From Bacteroidaceae bacterium (GTDB lineage: Bacteria > Bacteroidota > Bacteroidia > Bacteroidales > Bacteroidaceae), in NCBI GenBank assembly GCA_017429945.1, contig JAFRNY010000057.1, positions 1 through 61,243 of the forward strand: DNA of 61,243 bases, read 5' to 3'. The notes below the pieces were generated by a model. The model was not told where the DNA came from. It did not search any database and worked only from the letters and a program-made list of their open reading frames with translations. This document shows, in pieces, positions 16,644 through 26,124 of the stretch. A program made the position numbers and the translations under genes. The stretch's first letter is position 1, and the number at the start of each line of letters is the position of its first letter.

Positions 16644-18425
16644 TTATTCAATTACAGGTTCAAGAATCAGATAATCTATTCGCATAGTATAGCCCATCGT
16701 ACGTTTATCTGTGTTCGTAAGGTTCGTGGCAACACATATCTTCGTGTTAACCGTCTGGGCATCGCGGTCGGCAAAGGCCGAAGCCGTGTAATTAGCAAAG
16801 GGGAACTGGAAATTGCGCGCCACAAGGAACTTGGTCATCTCGTAGCCTTTGGTTATGAAGAATTCTCCAGTGTCAGGGTCTTTATCTATCTTTTCGTCAC
16901 GGTACATATTATATCCCGAGCTGTTGGGCTGCTCATGGACATAGCTCAGATAGAAGCAGACCTTGGTGCTGTCGGCATCGTAGTAGGGATATTTGATGAC
17001 AGCCTCGTCGCCGGCATGATACTGTATGCGATTGATGACGGTGTCGCGCCGGCAGACGATGGTGTCAGGCTGGCGGTAGCCTATTGCCAGCGTGTCGAAA
17101 GCCTGGGCCGGGACGAACACGGCATAGATGTTGTATTTGGCGGCCAGGACGTTGGGGATGTTGAAGACAACTTGCGGAGGCGTGAGATTGTTTGTCGAGG
17201 TGTTGACGACCTCGAGGAAGTTCATGTTCGACACGGTGTCGCGCATATTGCCTTCGGCTGCATTGCGGTTTGTCAGTGTAGAATATAGGAACTCGCGGCC
17301 GGCAGACTTCTCTGCTTCTATCTTTATGGGTTTCAAGAAGAGGTCCTCTGCGTGATGTGGCAGGCGGTCGACAGAGTAGTATTGGCCATTGCTCGCCGTC
17401 TGCGGAGTGAGCCCTTCGATAAGATAGGCTGGATGGTGGTAGGTGTCGCCGGCAGTCGTCATGAGGGTGTCGCCGGCCGGGGTGATGAAGTCGGGGCGGC
17501 GGCGGAAGAGGAGATCGCGGGCTATAGTTTCGCGAGTGTGGATATCCTGAAGCGAATCGCTCACGGGCATGCCGATCTCATAGCTGCGACGATAGTTAAA
17601 AGAGCTTGTAGGCGTACGGTCCTCTATGAGCGAGCCGAAGGTGCGGAAATAAGGACTGATGGCGGCGTAAGCTTCGTTCCATCCGGCATTCGTAGTCAGG
17701 AAGGCTGTGTAGAGGCTGTCTTCGAGGTTTATAGCCCCGTACTTCTGCATCCACTTGTTGTGGAAATAGAGCGTCTGGCCGCGACTGTTCTTGCCAACCT
17801 CTACGAGTGATTTCGCCGTCGTGGTGTCGTTGAAGGCTGCGATGTAGTGGTAGAGCGAGTCGTAGCGCCCCGTGCCATTGGCCAACAGTTCCCAAAGGTT
17901 ACCGTAATACTCAGCCTTGCGGTCGAGAGCATAGATTATTCCATTAGTTGCCGTAATAGGCTCGCCCGACAGGGGTATGCCAGCAAAGGCGACATCACCG
18001 GACTCGCGCGTCAGCTCCTGATACTTGCCATTGAGCATCTTGACGCGCAAGTAGGTTGTATCGACAAGATTCGAAGGGCCGTAGATGTAGCGGGCCACAT
18101 GATTCTTCACGACCTCGGTCAGCGTGCCGTCCGTAGCCTTAAGGCCGGCGAGGGCCGCATTTGTGGGGGCAAAGACAGTAAACGTCTGGTCGTAAGCGAG
18201 AATGCTGTCGCCGCCCGTCTGCTCAAGCAGGGTCACGAAGTCCGAGAACTCGCTGCGACTGCGAAGCTGTTGCATCAGCGACGAAGTGGCCGTAGTGCCG
18301 ATGGCTGAGTAGTGGTCGTCCCACTCGGCATCCTGGCAGGAAGTATTCGCCAGCGGATGCAGCGCCACGAAGGCGCCGGCCACGATGTATAGATATTTAC
18401 TTATTCTTTTCATGCTGCTCTTCAT
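16644..18425 (-). CDS. FAS1 (fasciclin) domain lipoprotein of the PUL, 593 aa
   Basis: Signal sequence MKSSMKRISKYLYIVAGAFVALHPLANTSC gives a surface or periplasmic lipoprotein (start may also be Met5). First FAS1 domain about residues 40-185, with 'SLMQQLRSRSEFSDFVTLLEQ', 'TFTVFAPTNAAL' and 'TNGIIYALD'. A second, degenerate FAS1 domain spans about 190-385. A C-terminal beta-sandwich of about 180 residues follows, ending 'MRIDYLILEPVIE', like a carbohydrate-binding module. The ATG overlaps the susD stop as ATGA, and the second susC follows 14 bp later, so it is tightly embedded between two SusC/D pairs. FAS1 domains mediate adhesion in other organisms; a glycan-binding role here is inference from position. 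Confidence 0.85.
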   Translation of the reverse strand: MKSSMKRISKYLYIVAGAFVALHPLANTSCQDAEWDDHYSAIGTTATSSLMQQLRSRSEFSDFVTLLEQTGGDSILAYDQTFTVFAPTNAALAGLKATDGTLTEVVKNHVARYIYGPSNLVDTTYLRVKMLNGKYQELTRESGDVAFAGIPLSGEPITATNGIIYALDRKAEYYGNLWELLANGTGRYDSLYHYIAAFNDTTTAKSLVEVGKNSRGQTLYFHNKWMQKYGAINLEDSLYTAFLTTNAGWNEAYAAISPYFRTFGSLIEDRTPTSSFNYRRSYEIGMPVSDSLQDIHTRETIARDLLFRRRPDFITPAGDTLMTTAGDTYHHPAYLIEGLTPQTASNGQYYSVDRLPHHAEDLFLKPIKIEAEKSAGREFLYSTLTNRNAAEGNMRDTVSNMNFLEVVNTSTNNLTPPQVVFNIPNVLAAKYNIYAVFVPAQAFDTLAIGYRQPDTIVCRRDTVINRIQYHAGDEAVIKYPYYDADSTKVCFYLSYVHEQPNSSGYNMYRDEKIDKDPDTGEFFITKGYEMTKFLVARNFQFPFANYTASAFADRDAQTVNTKICVATNLTNTDKRTMGYTMRIDYLILEPVIE

Positions 18426-20107
18426 TCATCTTGTGATTCGTAATATGCGTTCTGGCGAAGATTGCCATTGATCTTTGTCTCGTTGAGGTAGAGTGGCAAG
18501 TACCACGCCTCGATTGATGTCATCTTATTGCGTATGGTGGTCACGTCCTCGTCGTAGCGCGACTCGATGTATTGCCAACTGGCTGCCACATCGCCATTGC
18601 GGCGGGCCAGACGCAGAAGGTCGAACCAGCGCTTGCCCTCGAACATCAGTTCACGCTGGCGCTCGGTAAGCACAAGACGCTGAACGTCGGACGGCGAAGC
18701 ATAAGCGGCGTGGTCGAGAGAATCCTTCACCTCGGCATTGTCTGTGCATGCTCGGATGTAGGTCTTGTTGCAGAGATACACTACGGCATCCAATTCCTCG
18801 GTCGTCTCGGCAATCTGGGCCAAAGCCTCAGCCTTCATAAGATATATGTCGGCCAGGCGGTAGAAAATCCAGTTGGCCTGACTGCTTGAGCCCCGGTATG
18901 TATAGGTGGCAGAACGCGAGCTGAACTCGGCAGGCGGCGTCTGCCCTTCGTACTTAAAGATGCGGTTGTCCTTGACGTTGAAGAAATCCTTACTGCGATA
19001 GTCGTAGTCAGCTTCATCGCTGCCGGCCTTGTTCTGATTGAACAGCGCCTGCAAGCTCACTGCTGCGAGCAGATGAGGGTTGCGGCTCTTGACCGTGTTG
19101 CCATAGAGGTTGGCCGTGGCATTGTTGGCATAACCATTTGTGGTGAAGTTCAACTCGAAGATGCTCTCGGCGGAGTTCCCGCTGTAGAATACGTCTTGCA
19201 GCAGATTAGCGCCGGCAACGAAGTTTGCATCCTCCATCTCAGCCGACTCGCGTGCTACAGCATCGCATAGGGCGATGCACTCCTGATAGTCGGCCTTGGC
19301 CTTGACGGCATCGACAGTCTGGTTTATGGATGCTCGCCAGAGATAGTAGTCAGCCAACAGGGCTTCGACAGCACGGCGCGTGACGCGTCCGTGGCTCTCT
19401 GCCTCATCGTCCCATTCGGTGACGGCATAACCGACGGCTAACTTCAAATCGTCAATCATACGGTCGAGGACGTAATGCTCCTGATCCACCAAAGGATTGG
19501 TCTCGGACGAGAAAGAGGCTACGGTCACCGGCATCTTGTAGTAGGCTATCCAAGCCGCTGTATCGCGGTTACTTACATTATAGTCATACTCATCGGTCTT
19601 GCTGCTCTCGAGCACTAAAGGCACATCGCGGAAAGTGCGCAGAAGATAGAAGTAGCAGAGGGCCCTAATGGTGTAGGCCTCAGCCATATATGCCTGGCAC
19701 GTGGCTTCATCGAAGTTGGCATCTTTCTCGCGCACAGCCGGGGCGTATTCAAGCACCTTATTGCAATCGTTGATGACCGTATATAGCGCAGCCCAGTTGC
19801 AATATGCATTGCTCGACTTAACTTTGGCATTGACAATATCGGTCTCGGCAGACGAAATACTTGGCCCATTCTGAACTTCATCGGAACGGAGCTCACCCCA
19901 CAGAATGATGCGTTGCATCACGTTGTCCTCCTGCATATAGCGGTAGCAGGCGCGCACTACGCTCTCCACCTGATTGCCGTTCTTCCAGAACTCTTCCTCG
20001 ATAGTGCTGTCTTCGGGCATAAGCTCAAGCCAGTCGTTGCACGAGACGACCGACAACGCGCCGAAGGCTGCAACTGCTAAATAAATATATTTGAATACCT
20101 TTTTCAT
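18422..20107 (-). CDS. SusD/RagB-like lipoprotein (pair 1)
   Basis: 561 aa, lipoprotein signal MKKVFKYIYLAVAAFGALSVVSC with mature Cys23. SusD features: 'DWLELMPEDSTIEEEFWKN', the helical segment 'ALYTVINDCNKVLEYA', 'AYTIRALCYFYLLRTFRDVPLV', and the C-terminal 'IFYRLADIYLMKAEALAQI' and 'RQRELMFEGKRWFDLLRLARRNGD'. Surface glycan-binding partner of the SusC gene 30 bp upstream. It is clearly divergent from the SusD of pair 2, so the two pairs probably take different oligosaccharides of one glycan. Its stop overlaps the start of the 593-aa FAS1 gene by 4 bp. Confidence 0.93.
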   Translation of the reverse strand: MKKVFKYIYLAVAAFGALSVVSCNDWLELMPEDSTIEEEFWKNGNQVESVVRACYRYMQEDNVMQRIILWGELRSDEVQNGPSISSAETDIVNAKVKSSNAYCNWAALYTVINDCNKVLEYAPAVREKDANFDEATCQAYMAEAYTIRALCYFYLLRTFRDVPLVLESSKTDEYDYNVSNRDTAAWIAYYKMPVTVASFSSETNPLVDQEHYVLDRMIDDLKLAVGYAVTEWDDEAESHGRVTRRAVEALLADYYLWRASINQTVDAVKAKADYQECIALCDAVARESAEMEDANFVAGANLLQDVFYSGNSAESIFELNFTTNGYANNATANLYGNTVKSRNPHLLAAVSLQALFNQNKAGSDEADYDYRSKDFFNVKDNRIFKYEGQTPPAEFSSRSATYTYRGSSSQANWIFYRLADIYLMKAEALAQIAETTEELDAVVYLCNKTYIRACTDNAEVKDSLDHAAYASPSDVQRLVLTERQRELMFEGKRWFDLLRLARRNGDVAASWQYIESRYDEDVTTIRNKMTSIEAWYLPLYLNETKINGNLRQNAYYESQDE

Positions 20108-20137
20108 AACGGAAAGAGAGTAAAAAAGAAATCGAAT

Positions 20138-23100
20138 TTAGAATGTGACACTCACGCCAAGCGTCCAGTCCTTAGAGCGCGGCGTGCGCGACCTGTCATA
20201 TGCCACGCCGGGCAGCGAGGCGTTGAAGTTCTGCACGGCCACCTCCGGGTCGGTGCCTGAATACTTCGTGAAGCAATACAGGTTGTTGACTGTAAGATAG
20301 CCATTGATGGCTTTGGCACGTATAGCTTCTGCCCAACGCTTCGGGGCCGTGTAGCGCAGCGAGACGTACTTGATGCGCAGGAACGAGCCGTCCTCAACGT
20401 AGCGATCGGAGCCCAGCCAGTTGTAGCCCTGCTGGTAGAGAGCACGCGGCACGTCGGTCTCGTCGCCCTCCTTGCGCCATCGCCAGTTGACGGTGCGGCA
20501 CTGGTTGTCGTCGGTGTACATATTTTCGGCACTCATGCGGGCATTGTTGATTATCTTGCCGCCATAGCGGAAGTTGCAGAAGATGGTAAGCGAAAGACTG
20601 CCATAGCGAAGCGTCGAGCCGAAACCGCCTTCGAGCTTTGGATTGGAGTTGCCGAGATAGACAACGTCGTACTCGTCGATAGAGCCGTCATTGTTGACAT
20701 CCTCATAAATAGCATCGCCGCCTTGGAACTTGTAGTTGGCACCCAGATAGTCGTACTTGAGTTGCTTGGGATTACCATCGTAGTCATACATGATATTACC
20801 GTCGGCATCGCGAGCCACGGGGCAACTCTTGCCTTCAGCCTCAGCCTTGTTGAACTTCTCATAGCTGTAGGCATAGACGCCTTTGTAGCGGAAGCCATAG
20901 ATTGAGCCATAGGAGTTGTTCATCTGAATGCGCGTCAGATAGACGCCGTTATTTATAGCCGCAGCGTTATCATTGAACTGATTCATGATGCTCTCGTCGA
21001 TCTCCTTGATGACGTTCTTGTTGTTGCCGATATTAAAGTTGAAGTCCATCGAGAACTTACCTTTGTTGATGATACGGTCGGTGCTCACCTCCAGTTCCCA
21101 TCCTCGGTTCTGCAGCTTGCCGTCGTTCTTGTAGGTCAGCGAGGGAAAGCCTGATGTGGTAGGAATCGTGTAGCCCGACCAGAGCAAGTCTGTCGTCTCC
21201 TTATCATAGATATCGAGTTTGGCATTGACAAGATTGTTGAAGAAGCCGAAATCGAAACCGAGGTTATAAGACATGGTCTTCTCCCAGCGCAGATCTGTCA
21301 GGGGAATGTTTACGGGCCGCACGACCGTTCCACCCATGTAGCCATAGTTGTCGATGGAATAGACGCTGTACTGCGAGTAGTCGCTGCCAGGCTGGTTACC
21401 CGTGATACCCCATCCCGGACGTATGGCCAGCATCGAGACATATTTCTCAATGGGTTTCATGAATGCCTCTTCCGAGATAATCCACTTTGCCGAGGCACCC
21501 GGGAAGACGCCCCATCGGCGGGCGGCTCCGAACTTCGTTGAGCCGTCGATTCGCAGCACACCGCTAAGGATATATTTCCCCTTATAAGAATAATGTATGT
21601 TTCCCAGTCCGGCCAGCGAGCGCGACTTGGAGTTGCCGTTGCTCAGATAGTTCAAGTAGGCGGCCGTAGTAGCATTCGTCAGCGACTCGTCGGGATGGCC
21701 ATAGGACTTCGTGGTATTGGCTGACTGGGTGGCGCTGGCCGTCTGCCAAGCCAGGTTGGCCACGAGGAAATGACCACCCGTCCAGTCGGATTCGAACGAG
21801 AGTTTGTTCTCAGTCTGAATATTCAATCGCTCGGTGTTGTATTCCTGAGCATTGTTCACAGTCTCGCTGTCCCAATTGTAGTTCGACACCGAAGCGGGCA
21901 GGAACTGGCTGCGGTTGAGGTTGTTGATATCGAAGTTGATGTAAGCCGAATATTTTAGCGAGAAATGCTTGTTGTCGAGCGAGGGGTTAATGATGTAGTA
22001 TTGCAGACGTGCCGTAGGCAACACGCGGCGGTTCACCTCTTCGTTCTTGGCCAGACGTGCCAGGGCCACGGGATTGAACAGGTTTTTCTGCGAGCCGGCC
22101 AGTTGCGAATTACTCCGGATGTTATAGTACTTATCCGTATCGTTGCCATTCTCGTCTTGCTCGTAGATACCTACATTAGGAATCTTCTTGTAAGCTATGC
22201 CGAGAATCGTGCCATAGTTCTCCAGGTTCTTCTTGTTCTTGCTATAGGTAAACTGAAATTCTGTGATGACCTTTATACGCTTTGAAATATCGTATTCGAG
22301 GTTCATGCGGCTTGTCATCTTGGAATAGTCCTGCCCAATAGTTGTGCCAGACTGCGTAAGGTAGCCTCCGGAGATGAGGAACGTTGCACGCTCGCCACCA
22401 CCGCTGACGCTGAGGTAGTGGTCGTGGGTCCAGCCGTGCTGCGTCACAGCGCTGACCCAGTCGGTATTGTTGTTGAACTGCTCGAACTCGGAGAACGAGG
22501 GATTGTAGTTGTACTCGTCGCGACTGTACTGGGCATAGGTCTCCGTGCGGGCCAGCGAGCGGTTGAAGTACTCCTGCTTCATGAGCATAGTATAGTCGTC
22601 GCCCGAGAGCATCTTCATTCCTGCGGGCTGATATTTTTCTGTCAGCTTGTAGGAATATTTGATGATTGGCTTTCCACGCTTACCCTTGCGCGTAGTAATC
22701 TTGATTACGCCATTCGACCCCTTGGAACCGTAGAGTGCCGTGGCCGATGCGTCTTTGAGGACGTCGATACTCAAGATGTCGTCGACGTTGACGCAGAGGA
22801 GGTCGGCATACTGGTCGTCGGTGGCATTGTTGAAATCAAAATCGCTCGAGATGTCGCCCTCGAAGGGTATGTCGTTGAGCACGATCAGCGGGTTGGCATT
22901 GCTCGAGAGGGTCGTAGTACCACGTATGCGCATCTGGCTCGACGCACCCGGGGCGCCAGACGATGCCACGATGTCGAGGCCCGCTATGCGTCCTTGCAGC
23001 AGATCCTCGGCCGAGGCTACGGAGATACCTTCGACGTTCTCGCCCAGCTCGAAGTGTGAGATTGCCATCGACACCTCGCGGCTCGGTATGCTCCCCATGC

Positions 23101-23482
23101 CAATGTCCTGCCGGCGATCGGCCGTGACGACGGTTTCTTTCATCGTCTTGGCCGTTTCCTTCATCTTTATATTGAACTTCTTCGCGGAGCCTATCGTCAG
23201 GACCTGTGTCTCGTAGCCCATAAACTGCACTCGTATGCGGTTTTTCGGACTCTTGGCACGCAGGAAGAAGTTGCCGTTCATGTCCGTTGTGACACCGCCC
23301 AGGACGCGGTCGTTAGGGTCGAGCTCCACAATATATACGCCAGGCAGTTCGCCGAAGTCATCTTCCACGTGTCCGCTGATGGCAAAGTCGTTCTGTGCCC
23401 AGAGGGGTGCGCTGAGCAAGAGCGTCAAGGCACAGACGACGAGAGTCCGTGCTGACGTCATTATGTTCGTTATTCCTTTCAT
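20138..23482 (-). CDS. SusC/RagA-like TonB-dependent transporter (pair 1)
   Basis: 1114 aa. Signal peptide ending 'SAPLWAQ' (start at Met1 or Met8), carboxypeptidase-like domain (about 32-110, 'ISGHVEDDFGELPGVYIVE'), and a plug with 'DLLQGRIAGLDIVASSGAPGAS', 'RIRGTTTLSSNANPLIVLND' and 'LKDASATALYGSKGSNGVIKI'. The barrel ends 'DWTLGVSVTF' with the usual terminal Phe. Outer-membrane importer paired with the SusD that follows. It begins 1 bp after the stop of the 842-aa FAS1 lipoprotein, so translation is probably coupled. No STN domain. Confidence 0.94.
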   Translation of the reverse strand: MKGITNIMTSARTLVVCALTLLLSAPLWAQNDFAISGHVEDDFGELPGVYIVELDPNDRVLGGVTTDMNGNFFLRAKSPKNRIRVQFMGYETQVLTIGSAKKFNIKMKETAKTMKETVVTADRRQDIGMGSIPSREVSMAISHFELGENVEGISVASAEDLLQGRIAGLDIVASSGAPGASSQMRIRGTTTLSSNANPLIVLNDIPFEGDISSDFDFNNATDDQYADLLCVNVDDILSIDVLKDASATALYGSKGSNGVIKITTRKGKRGKPIIKYSYKLTEKYQPAGMKMLSGDDYTMLMKQEYFNRSLARTETYAQYSRDEYNYNPSFSEFEQFNNNTDWVSAVTQHGWTHDHYLSVSGGGERATFLISGGYLTQSGTTIGQDYSKMTSRMNLEYDISKRIKVITEFQFTYSKNKKNLENYGTILGIAYKKIPNVGIYEQDENGNDTDKYYNIRSNSQLAGSQKNLFNPVALARLAKNEEVNRRVLPTARLQYYIINPSLDNKHFSLKYSAYINFDINNLNRSQFLPASVSNYNWDSETVNNAQEYNTERLNIQTENKLSFESDWTGGHFLVANLAWQTASATQSANTTKSYGHPDESLTNATTAAYLNYLSNGNSKSRSLAGLGNIHYSYKGKYILSGVLRIDGSTKFGAARRWGVFPGASAKWIISEEAFMKPIEKYVSMLAIRPGWGITGNQPGSDYSQYSVYSIDNYGYMGGTVVRPVNIPLTDLRWEKTMSYNLGFDFGFFNNLVNAKLDIYDKETTDLLWSGYTIPTTSGFPSLTYKNDGKLQNRGWELEVSTDRIINKGKFSMDFNFNIGNNKNVIKEIDESIMNQFNDNAAAINNGVYLTRIQMNNSYGSIYGFRYKGVYAYSYEKFNKAEAEGKSCPVARDADGNIMYDYDGNPKQLKYDYLGANYKFQGGDAIYEDVNNDGSIDEYDVVYLGNSNPKLEGGFGSTLRYGSLSLTIFCNFRYGGKIINNARMSAENMYTDDNQCRTVNWRWRKEGDETDVPRALYQQGYNWLGSDRYVEDGSFLRIKYVSLRYTAPKRWAEAIRAKAINGYLTVNNLYCFTKYSGTDPEVAVQNFNASLPGVAYDRSRTPRSKDWTLGVSVTF

Positions 23483-23483
23483 A

Positions 23484-26012
23484 TCATTCGAATCTTAAAT
23501 ACTTGCCATCTTCGAGGAGATGCATTACACTGTAGGAATAGGTCTCGATGCCTGTGGCGGCAGTAGTGGCTGCGCTGTTGACGATAAGGTCGCGCACCAT
23601 GATGTTGTTGAGTTCAGGAGAGATGCCCACCTTGGTGTAGCTCTGGCCGCGACGGCGCCGCTGATAGTTGTAAGTATCGAGCAGCTTAATGGTGCTGCCG
23701 TCGTGGTCGACGTAGATGGGATAGAACTTGTGTGTGACGTTGTTGAGAGTGGCCGAAAGGAATTCACCTTCGCTCTCGAGCTGTCCGCCCTTAATGATGG
23801 AGTAGTCCTGCACGTGGTAGCGGATGAAGCGTATCATCAGCTGGCGCAGCGAGTCGCGTTTCTCGCTGAGGTCGAGGCCGGCAGCCTCTTCGTCAGGCGT
23901 AAGTGAGCAGTGCTCAATATCGTCGATCGAGGGGACGACGCCATCGGCTATGGCCGCGGCCACACCTTCGTTGCCGGGGACGTACACGCTGTAGTGGTAC
24001 TGGCTGAGGAACGATAGGCGGTAGTCGATGGCGGCACAGGTAGAAGTGGGGTTCTTCTCGAAGAGGCCACAGTACTCACACATATCGTAGAACGCTTTGA
24101 ACTTGTCGTCGACGCTCCCCGAGGCCGATGCTCCGGCGTGCTGGCGCAAAGCGGCATACATCGAGCTGGGCGATGTGCGCAGTATGCCTTTCAGATAGCG
24201 TGTGACGCCATTAGTCTTCTCGTATTCGTCGATGACCTCAATGGGCTCGGCATTGCCGGCGCCCTGGGCTGCCACGACCTTACCGCCCTGCCATATGAGG
24301 CGTATGGGGGCATAGCCTTTGGTGATATACCACTCCTGGGCGGGCGTAGCCTCACCTACGAGCGTCTGCTGGTTGAGGATATCGGTCAAGCGGCTCGTCA
24401 GTGCTCCAGAGATGCCTCCGGAGGTGTTGACGCCTATGGAGTCGCCTGTGGCACCATTATGTATGATGGCCTCGATGGAGTTGGTGTTGGCATCGAGATT
24501 GAAGTCCCAGATGGAATTGAGGCGCACACCGCTGTAACCTGCCGAAATGGGGTCAAGATAATCCTTCATATACTCGTCGGGGGTGACGAAGAAGTTGTAG
24601 GTCGACTTCAGCGAGCGCAGATAGTATTGGAACTGGCAATAGTTGTCGCCCATGGCCAGGTTGAAGATCTTCAGGCCCTGGTCTACCTTCACGGGGCCCA
24701 TGACGGAGCGGTAGTCAAGCGGCGGGAGAACCTTGTTGACGAGGTAGACGATGCCATTGCGCGCTACGTAGGAGCCTATGATGTTATCCTCGCTGATTTC
24801 CATCTCATAGCCGGCCATGTCCTTGAGTGTGCCGAAGTGGCTGGGCGTGGAATTGACGAATGACGAGAGCTGATGGTTCTTCAGCAGGTCGGCAGCAATC
24901 TGGTCGGGGACGTTGTCCCAGTCGCCGCCGAAAGATTCGTAGATGTCGTGGCCTTCGGCGCTCGGATCGGCGCTGAAGTAGGCCTCCATGGCTTCATTGG
25001 TAGGCACGAACATGGCTGCCATATCACCCTCGTAAGCATTGTTGCTGCTTGAGCCCGAGGAGCCGTACTGGTAGAGATTCCATCCCGGGTCGAAGTAGAG
25101 GGTTCCCGGCGAGATCTTGCCGTCGATGTCGGTTCGGTGGGGATGAGCGGCTGACTCGTTGAAGTAGCGGAGCTCATAGATGCGCTGGCCATCGGTGGTG
25201 GTGCGATAGAGCACGGGCTCGCAGAAGCGGTCCATCAGGTGGTTGAACGTTGAGAGCCGACCTTCGGTGCGAATGTAGCCTGCCATATTGTCTGGCACGA
25301 GGCATATTTTGTCGAGCTCATGGAGATAGCCGTTCTTACAGGTGATGTCCTGACGGACGATGCGACTCTGGAAGAGGTAGGTCTGATCTGTCGAGGCATT
25401 CTCGCCGCAGATATATTTCATATCTGTGTCGGTAATCTTCAAGGCTGTCATCACATCAGGGAAGAACTGAACGAGGGTCCACGGCGTAGCGTCCATGAGC
25501 AGGCGCATCTCGGTGCCCTTATGCCTATCGAAATAGGCATTGTGGGGCATCTCGTCATAGCTCACTAAGGGAATGGTGTCTTCGAGTTCCATGAGAGTCG
25601 TGCGGCGGAAGAGGGTGCCGCCGTGGTCGGTCTGCGAGAGTCGCTCGATGAGCTGTGCGTTCTCAACCATGCATGAGCGCAGCATAAGATATTTCATCGA
25701 CTGCGGCAGCTTGTCGTAGGACGTGTAGCCCTTGCGCACGGCGTCGGCCGAGCGGAAGAAACTCTCGAAGCAGGAGTCGGGCGAGAAGAAGAGCGTGTTG
25801 CTGCCCGTGCGCTTGAGCGACTCGTAGTAGCCGCAATCGCGGATGAGCTGGCAAAAGTATTTGCAGTCGCCACGCTGCTCGAGATAGTCGTACACGTTGG
25901 GGCCAAGCCACGATGGCTCGTTGTTTTCCTCCTCGGCGAAGCGGTCGGTGCAGGAAGCAGCCACCAAGCTAAGGGCCAGCCCCATGATGAGATAATAAAT
26001 ATGTACCTTCAT
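23484..26012 (-). CDS. FAS1 (fasciclin) repeat lipoprotein of the PUL, 842 aa
   Basis: Lipoprotein signal MKVHIYYLIMGLALSLVAASC. Reads as about four FAS1-like units. The first (about 40-200) has 'VYDYLEQRGDCKYFCQLIRDCG' and 'TLFFSPDSCFESFF'. The second (about 235-430) has 'AAMFVPTNEAMEAYF' and 'ARNGIVYLVNKVLPP'. The third (about 435-610) has 'YNFFVTPDEYMKDYL', and the fourth (to the end) 'YSVYVPGNEGVAAAI' and 'YSVMHLLEDGKYLRFE'. No C-terminal beta-sandwich is seen, unlike the 593- and 690-aa paralogues. Gap to susC is 1 bp and to the upstream FAS1 gene 112 bp. Likely a long rod-shaped surface protein working with SusC/D pair 1; ligand unknown. Confidence 0.83.
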   Translation of the reverse strand: MKVHIYYLIMGLALSLVAASCTDRFAEEENNEPSWLGPNVYDYLEQRGDCKYFCQLIRDCGYYESLKRTGSNTLFFSPDSCFESFFRSADAVRKGYTSYDKLPQSMKYLMLRSCMVENAQLIERLSQTDHGGTLFRRTTLMELEDTIPLVSYDEMPHNAYFDRHKGTEMRLLMDATPWTLVQFFPDVMTALKITDTDMKYICGENASTDQTYLFQSRIVRQDITCKNGYLHELDKICLVPDNMAGYIRTEGRLSTFNHLMDRFCEPVLYRTTTDGQRIYELRYFNESAAHPHRTDIDGKISPGTLYFDPGWNLYQYGSSGSSSNNAYEGDMAAMFVPTNEAMEAYFSADPSAEGHDIYESFGGDWDNVPDQIAADLLKNHQLSSFVNSTPSHFGTLKDMAGYEMEISEDNIIGSYVARNGIVYLVNKVLPPLDYRSVMGPVKVDQGLKIFNLAMGDNYCQFQYYLRSLKSTYNFFVTPDEYMKDYLDPISAGYSGVRLNSIWDFNLDANTNSIEAIIHNGATGDSIGVNTSGGISGALTSRLTDILNQQTLVGEATPAQEWYITKGYAPIRLIWQGGKVVAAQGAGNAEPIEVIDEYEKTNGVTRYLKGILRTSPSSMYAALRQHAGASASGSVDDKFKAFYDMCEYCGLFEKNPTSTCAAIDYRLSFLSQYHYSVYVPGNEGVAAAIADGVVPSIDDIEHCSLTPDEEAAGLDLSEKRDSLRQLMIRFIRYHVQDYSIIKGGQLESEGEFLSATLNNVTHKFYPIYVDHDGSTIKLLDTYNYQRRRRGQSYTKVGISPELNNIMVRDLIVNSAATTAATGIETYSYSVMHLLEDGKYLRFE

Positions 26013-26087
26013 TTTATTCTATTTTCTAATTCTCTCCCTGTCTCATCCGAATCCTCTAATGGAGGGAATGGCGACAGCAGAAGAGAA

Positions 26088-26121
26088 ATTCATTTTTCAC
26101 TTTTCACTCTTCACACTTCAC
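26088..26121. repeat. TTTTCAC-type simple repeat, copy 1
   Basis: Lies between two FAS1 genes. Contains the 17-mer CATTTTTCACTTTTCAC (26091-26107), which also occurs at 47409-47425 and, on the other strand, at 42649-42665. Confidence 0.7.
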
Positions 26122-26124
26122 GTC